Source of the DNA: Tragulus kanchil
Taxonomy: Eukaryota; Chordata; Mammalia; Artiodactyla; Tragulidae
Reading direction: 5' to 3'
NCBI GenBank assembly: GCA_022376925.1
Contig: JAIOJX010000025.1
Location: 142,559,301 to 142,623,300 of the forward strand
Length of the DNA stretch: 64,000 nucleotides
Shown here: piece after piece, positions 58,893-64,000 of the stretch
Position numbering within the stretch: the first letter of the stretch is position 1
Layout: the number at the start of each line of letters is the position of its first letter
Made by a program: the position numbers and the translations under genes
The notes under the pieces: model-generated
Database searches by the model: none
Told to the model about the DNA's origin: nothing
What the model saw: the letters and a program-made list of their open reading frames with translations, nothing else

Positions 58893-60982
58893 AGAAGAAG
58901 TGCAGGAGCAATACCAAGTTCTCTGATTTATAGGATGCCACGGAAAGATCCACAATCTGCTTCACGGCTTCACGTTAAAATCAAGATTCATCAGTGTATA
59001 TGAAACGGGCTGCATGGAGCACTATGAGGCTGGAAAACTGTTACTCTTTCTCTTTTCTTTAAAAATAAACCCATAAAGTCAGTTGTGGTAATACTGGCAG
59101 AAACAAAGAAAGAACTGACTTTGTGGTTTGCCTTTTGTGAATTTTCAGCCCTAACCAGGCAAAACAGAGTAAAATATAAAGTGATGATAGGACATCTCTA
59201 GTATACACCAAGGGGCTCTATAATTTCACTCATATCATTTCAATTTCTAGGGTCTGAGGCTTTTTCAGATACAGTGATGGCAAACCAGACTTTCTCAGAG
59301 TCTAACTACCCAAAACATTCCTTTTAAGCACATTTGAAAGCTGCATTAACTCTTTCAGTGAAGTAATTTCCCCAATGGTACCCTGGTGACTTGAAAGGCA
59401 ATGTAGCTTTCCTACATGTCTCACTTTCTCCAATTTCAAGGCACAAGTCCAATCAGCCTTTTAGCTGCTGGAAAATGTGCTTAGGTGAAATTGTCCCAGA
59501 TGTTTTCCAGTTTATTGTAGCTTTGTAAAAGGTCTAAGATCTATATATATACATATCACCCAGCATAATTAGTAATCAAGAGTAGACAATGTACTCTTTA
59601 AATATCTGATCCCCAATTAATACTTTTAGAAGATGCCACGTTAGCATAAAACCTAAACTTCTTAACAGGCGGTGTCACCATTTGTCTAGTTTGCTAAAGA
59701 CTGTCTTGACTTACGTTCATTATGTCAGCACTATCACTAATGGTGCCCCTGTATACTTTTAAGACACGTCCTCATTTGGATGAAAATTTATATGGCTACC
59801 ATTATGGTTGTGCCATCTAAGCACTGTGAGGAGTTGGCCTTCTGTAATGCTGCCGACCCACTTTCTTGACATGAAAATGGAATATCTATAAACCGTCTGC
59901 TGATCAGACATTCAGTGAATCTGCTAACCTTGTTTATGATGAGAGAGTCTAGCTAGGAAGCCAGCCAGCTTACCAACTGAATCTGAAAACCAGAATGGGT
60001 GGACCTATAGAAGAAGTGCAGGAGCAATACCAAGTTCTCTGATTTATAGGATGCCACGGAAAGATCCACAATCTGCTTCACGGCTTCACGTTAAAATCAA
60101 GATTCATCAGTGTATATGAAACGGGCTGCATGGAGCACTATGAGGCTGGAAAACTGTTACTCTTTCTCTTTTCTTTAAAAATAAACCCATAAAGTCAGTT
60201 GTGGTAATACTGGCAGAAACAAAGAAAGAACTGACTTTGTGGTTTGCCTTTTGTGAATTTTCAGCCCTAACCAGGCAAAACAGAGTAAAATATAAAGTGA
60301 TGATAGGACATCTCTAGTATACACCAAGGGGCTCTATAATTTCACTCATATCATTTCAATTTCTAGGGTCTGAGGCTTTTTCAGATACAGTGATGGCAAA
60401 CCAGACTTTCTCAGAGTCTAACTACCCAAAACATTCCTTTTAAGCACATTTGAAAGCTGCATTAACTCTTTCAGTGAAGTAATTTCCCCAATGGTACCCT
60501 GGTGACTTGAAAGGCAATGTAGCTTTCCTACATGTCTCACTTTCTCCAATTTCAAGGCACAAGTCCAATCAGCCTTTTAGCTGCTGGAAAATGTGCTTAG
60601 GTGAAATTGTCCCAGATGTTTTCCAGTTTATTGTAGCTTTGTAAAAGGTCTAAGATCTATATATATACATATCACCCAGCATAATTAGTAATCAAGAGTA
60701 GACAATGTACTCTTTAAATATCTGATCCCCAATTAATACTTTTAGAAGATGCCACGTTAGCATAAAACCTAAACTTCTTAACAGGCGGTGTCACCATTTG
60801 TCTAGTTTGCTAAAGACTGTCTTGACTTACGTTCATTATGTCAGCACTATCACTAATGGTGCCCCTGTATACTTTTAAGACACGTCCTCATTTGGATGAA
60901 AATTTATATGGCTACCATTATGGTTGTGCCATCTAAGCACTGTGAGGAGTTGGCCTTCTGTAATGCTGCCGACCCACTTTCT
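58741..60982. repeat. Direct duplication 19 (offset 1116-1124 bp, abutting)
   Basis: 58741-59866 and 59865-60982 abut. The second copy starts CTTGACATG and has lost 8 bp in the next few bases; the remainder looks identical. It chains with duplication 18. The content is anonymous and somewhat less AT-rich than the average here. Confidence 0.97.
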
Positions 60983-60998
60983 ATGACTCCTTGTCTTT

Positions 60999-61188
60999 GG
61001 GCTTCCCTGGTGGCTCAGACCACGAAGAAGCTGCCTGCAATGTAGGAGACCTGAGTTCGATCACTGGGTTGGGAAGATTCCCTGGAGAAAGGAAAGACTA
61101 CCCACTTCAGTATTCTTGCCTGGAGAATTCCATGGCTCAGCTATGGGTGGCCAAGGGTTGGACATGACTGATTGACTTTCACTCACTC
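60999..61188 (+). mobile_element. Bov-tA SINE, full length
   Basis: GGGCTTCCCTGGTGGCTCAGACC, GAGTTCGATCACTGGGTTGGG and TTCTTGCCTGGAGAATTCC. The target duplication ACTCCTTGYCTTT is at 60986-60998 and 61189-61201. Confidence 0.96.
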
Positions 61189-61201
61189 ACTCCTTGCCTT
61201 T

Positions 61202-61553
61202 AGTAATCCAGTTTCACTGAACTTCTCATGATTGTGTGAATGTGACTTGCTCCCTCAACTTTGTTAATTTACCTGTGGATGGATCATCATGCACAGTACT
61301 CTCTTTTTTCATATGATTTTATCAGTTTTCCAAGGAGAAATTTCCCTACCATGCCTCCCTAAGCCTCTGTCTATTTCCCTGGTCAGCACCAACATCTGTG
61401 ATAGATTCTCCTTCCACCTTGTGCATGGCCTTGTTCTTTCTCACAGCACATACATCTGTTATAATTGTCTGTTTACTGGTCTGTCTCTTCAGGACATAGC
61501 ACACTTTCAGAAGGCAGGGACAATTTGCATCATTGGACCCTAAGACCTTAAGA
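61202..61553. other. Anonymous DNA, possibly an old L2-like remnant
   Basis: The end, GGACATAGCACACTTTCAGAAGGCAGGGAC followed by TTTGCATCATTGGACCC, is reminiscent of MIR/L2 sequence. The identification is weak. The 84-codon frame 61289-61543 is not recognised. Confidence 0.3.
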
Positions 61554-61714
61554 TATGTTAGTCACTCGGTTGTGCCCAACTCTTTGTGATCTCACGAACT
61601 GTAGCCTGCCTGGCTTCTCCGTCCAGGGAATTTTGCAAGCAAGCGTACAGAAGTGGGTAGCCATTCCCTCCTCCAGACAATCTTCCTGACTCAGAGATCA
61701 AACCTGGGTCTCCC
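61554..61714 (-). mobile_element. Bov-tA SINE, antisense, head-truncated
   Basis: TGTTAGTCACTCGGTTGTGCCC to AGATCAAACCTGGGTCTCC. Confidence 0.93.
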
Positions 61715-61827
61715 TAATGAATGACATATATTTCAAGATTATTAAGTTTTATGCATGAATAAGAAATAAATTTTAAAAATGGACAACTGATTAAGTTCAT
61801 AGTTATACTGGGCCTTAATATTAAAAA

Positions 61828-62045
61828 GGGACTTTCCCCTTGGCTCAGTTTTAAAGAGTCCATTTGCAATGCAGGAGCCACAGGAGATGCAAGTTCGATC
61901 CCTGGATCAGGAAGATCCTAAGATCCCCTGGAGGAGGAAATGGTAATGCACTCCAGTATTCTTGCCTGAAGAATCCCAAGGACAGAGGAGCCTGCAGAGC
62001 CACAGTTCATAGGGTTACAGAGAGTCAGATACGACTAAAGTGAAT
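61828..62045 (+). mobile_element. Bov-tA SINE with small internal duplications
   Basis: CTTTCCCCTTGGCTCAG head, AAGATCCTAAGATCCCCTGG (a local 9-bp repeat) and AGAGTCAGATACGACTAAAG tail. Confidence 0.92.
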
Positions 62046-62283
62046 AATCTAGTTACCATCTAATTCTACCTAATCTCCTGAAAATAAATATTTTTCATCA
62101 GACTATAGCAAATTCTAATTTATATCACTTTATATGAACTCAACATAAAAACACCTGAATTTGGAAACCTGAATGTGAGTTAATTTAAAAAATATTGGTG
62201 AATACCCTACATATTAGCAAAATATATACACCTTCAAATGAGGCATATATCTTCAGAGCTAAGTACATATTTAAATAGATGTC
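62046..62283. other. AT-rich anonymous DNA
   Basis: No recognised feature. Confidence 0.55.
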
Positions 62284-62934
62284 AAAGCATTTTTATTGAT
62301 AGACTCCATAACTCTGATCAGTCACCTGTGTAAAAATCAAAATAATTTTGATAGATCATTCACATGGTTAGCAGAATTGACAGTTTCAGCTAGCAATTTC
62401 CCACAAGCCATCAACACTGTCTATCTATCCCCAGGAAAGCATGGTGGGCACTGCCCCTGTGGCCCAGAACATCCATCATTCCTCCCACAGCTTCCTGCAC
62501 ATAGACATCCTGTACAAAGACTTCAGCGTATTAACAATTGTTGCATTTTAATAGTATCTCAGAATTGTCTGCCACCCTGCATGTAGTATAGTCTCTTTCA
62601 GTATTTTTAGGAATCCAAGACTTTAAAAATAGGAACAATTAAATATGAGCTATGGAAGGCTGTGTGATGTGCCAGCAGATGAATAGGTTTGACAATCTGC
62701 TTCTCTCCTTTCTTCTTCCTCTAAATAGACATAGATATCTAACTATCAATATGTAGGTATCTATATAAATACCTACAAGGTAAAGGAATTATTTTAGAAT
62801 AATTTGGCATAAGCCTATCTTTCCATTTTCATCTTGGCTCGTCCTTTCTCATCACACTGCAGCCACATTCACTTCTTGTTTCTTAGATTCTTATTTGATC
62901 TATCGACATTTTAGGCATCAGTAAACTAAAATTG

Positions 62935-63243
62935 ATGAGAATGGGCAAATTTAATTCAGATAACCATTATATCTACTACTGTGGTCAATAATCCCATAGA
63001 AGAAATGGAGTAGCTCTTATAGTCAACAGAGAGTTCAAAATGCAGTACTTAGGTACAATCTCAAGAATCTTGGTTCGTTTCCAAGGCAGTAATCCAAGTC
63101 TATGTTCCAACCACTAATGCTGAAGAAACTGAAGTTGAATGGTACTGTGAAGACCTACAAGGCCTCTAGAATTAACACCAAGAAAAAGTCCTTTTCGTCA
63201 TAGGGGACTTGAATACAAAAGTAGGAAGTCAAGAGATACCAGG
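62935..63243 (+). mobile_element. BovB LINE fragment
   Basis: GATGAGAATGGGCAAATTTAATTC, CCATTATATCTACTACTGTGG, CAAAATGCAGTACTTAGG and GGAAGTCAAGAGATACC follow the endonuclease-proximal part of BovB ORF2. It has internal deletions and stops, so it is non-functional. A CHR-type SINE begins directly after it. Confidence 0.93.
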
Positions 63244-63246
63244 AAG

Positions 63247-63378
63247 GGGGTTTCCCTGGTGGTCCAGTGGGGAAAGAGTCCGCCTTCCAGTGCAAGGAGC
63301 ACTGGTTCAATCCCTGGCCCAGGAAGATCCCACCTGCCATGGAGCAGCTGAGCCAGTGTGTCCAAAATTTAATGAGCC
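63247..63378 (+). mobile_element. CHR-type SINE, 3'-truncated near a duplication junction
   Basis: GGTTTCCCTGGTGGTCCAGTGGGG to GTGTCCAAAATTTAATGAGCCAG. The 3' two-thirds of the element is missing. The next 35 bp are unplaced, and then the second copy of duplication 20 starts. Confidence 0.9.
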
Positions 63379-64000
63379 AGTAAAGCCCCTAGAATATGAA
63401 ATTTCGCTCAAAAAAGCATTTTTATTGATAGACTCCATAACTCTGATCAGTCACCTGTGTAAAAATCAAAATAATTTTGATAGATCATTCACATGGTTAG
63501 CAGAATTGACAGTTTCAGCTAGCAATTTCCCACAAGCCATCAACACTGTCTATCTATCCCCAGGAAAGCATGGTGGGCACTGCCCCTGTGGCCCAGAACA
63601 TCCATCATTCCTCCCACAGCTTCCTGCACATAGACATCCTGTACAAAGACTTCAGCGTATTAACAATTGTTGCATTTTAATAGTATCTCAGAATTGTCTG
63701 CCACCCTGCATGTAGTATAGTCTCTTTCAGTATTTTTAGGAATCCAAGACTTTAAAAATAGGAACAATTAAATATGAGCTATGGAAGGCTGTGTGATGTG
63801 CCAGCAGATGAATAGGTTTGACAATCTGCTTCTCTCCTTTCTTTTTCCTCTAAATAGACATAGATATCTAACTATCAATATGTAGGTATCTATATAAATA
63901 CCTACAAGGTAAAGGAATTATTTTAGAATAATTTGGCATAAGCCTATCTTTCCATTTTCATCTTGGCTCGTCCTTTCTCATCACACTGCAGCCACATTCA

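Larger units (their letters stand above)
62284..64000. repeat. Direct duplication 20 (offset 1129 bp, cut by window end)
   Basis: 62284-62871 recurs as 63413-64000, and the second copy runs off the window. One T/C-run difference is seen near 62713/63842. The 96-codon frame 62296-62586 reappears within 63209-63715, where it joins SINE-derived codons. No known domain is visible, so I do not call a gene. Confidence 0.97.

Noticed and set aside
63209..63715. 168-codon open frame
   Set aside because: It joins BovB and SINE sequence to anonymous DNA across a duplication junction. The shorter version at 62296 has no recognised domain.

Overview
This is a nuclear, non-coding window from a ruminant artiodactyl. 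The evidence is its repeat content: BovB (RTE) LINE fragments, many Bov-tA/Bov-A type SINEs, tRNA-Glu-derived CHR-type SINEs, artiodactyl-style L1 fragments on both strands, and older ERVL/MaLR-like and L2-like remnants. The unique sequence is AT-rich with scattered microsatellites. I found no host gene, exon, RNA gene, CRISPR array or operon. The longest open frames (up to about 180 codons) lie in SINEs, LINE remnants or duplicated anonymous DNA, and none looks like a conserved host protein. The most abundant and best-preserved SINE is a CHR-type family whose body and tail differ from the CHR-2 pattern I know from cattle. This hints at a ruminant other than cattle, but I cannot name the species.

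The dominant structure is not a gene system. Twenty near-identical direct duplications run from one end of the window to the other. Each copy is about 1.0-1.2 kb, offsets between copies are 1,043-1,231 bp, and the copies are abutting or separated by 0-51 bp. They begin and end at unrelated places: inside SINEs, L1s, BovB or unique DNA. Several chain, so that the second copy of one pair overlaps the first copy of the next (8271-14347, 25073-29215, 47279-51350, 54791-60982). About a third of the window is therefore redundant. Copies differ by up to roughly 1%, and junctions carry scrambled, error-like versions of adjacent sequence. Such uniform, content-independent repetition is best explained as an assembly artefact: unmerged overlaps of contig or haplotype ends. 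A biological origin would be extraordinary. The only truly abutting pairs with no filler are at 30787, 35314 and 59865.

Layout. 1-6373: anonymous DNA, antisense Bov-tA, two CHR-type SINEs (one inserted into a Bov-tA and carrying about 100 bp of extra 3' DNA), and an antisense L1 split by about 560 bp of LTR-like DNA. 6374-9100: end of that L1, then a long BovB fragment with a recognisable reverse-transcriptase YADD motif and a nested SINE. 9100-25000: mostly anonymous DNA in duplicated blocks, with a BovB 3' end at 19178. 25000-32700: sense L1 3' ends, a full-length CHR-type SINE, an MLT1-like LTR and another L1 split by a SINE. 33000-38900: an old LTR-like repeat, an antisense BovB tail and antisense L1 ORF2 fragments. 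38900-49700: Bov-tA copies, microsatellites, a GC-rich 130-bp patch and two more CHR-type SINEs. 49700-64000: chained duplications, several Bov-tA copies, a BovB fragment and a truncated SINE at the right edge.
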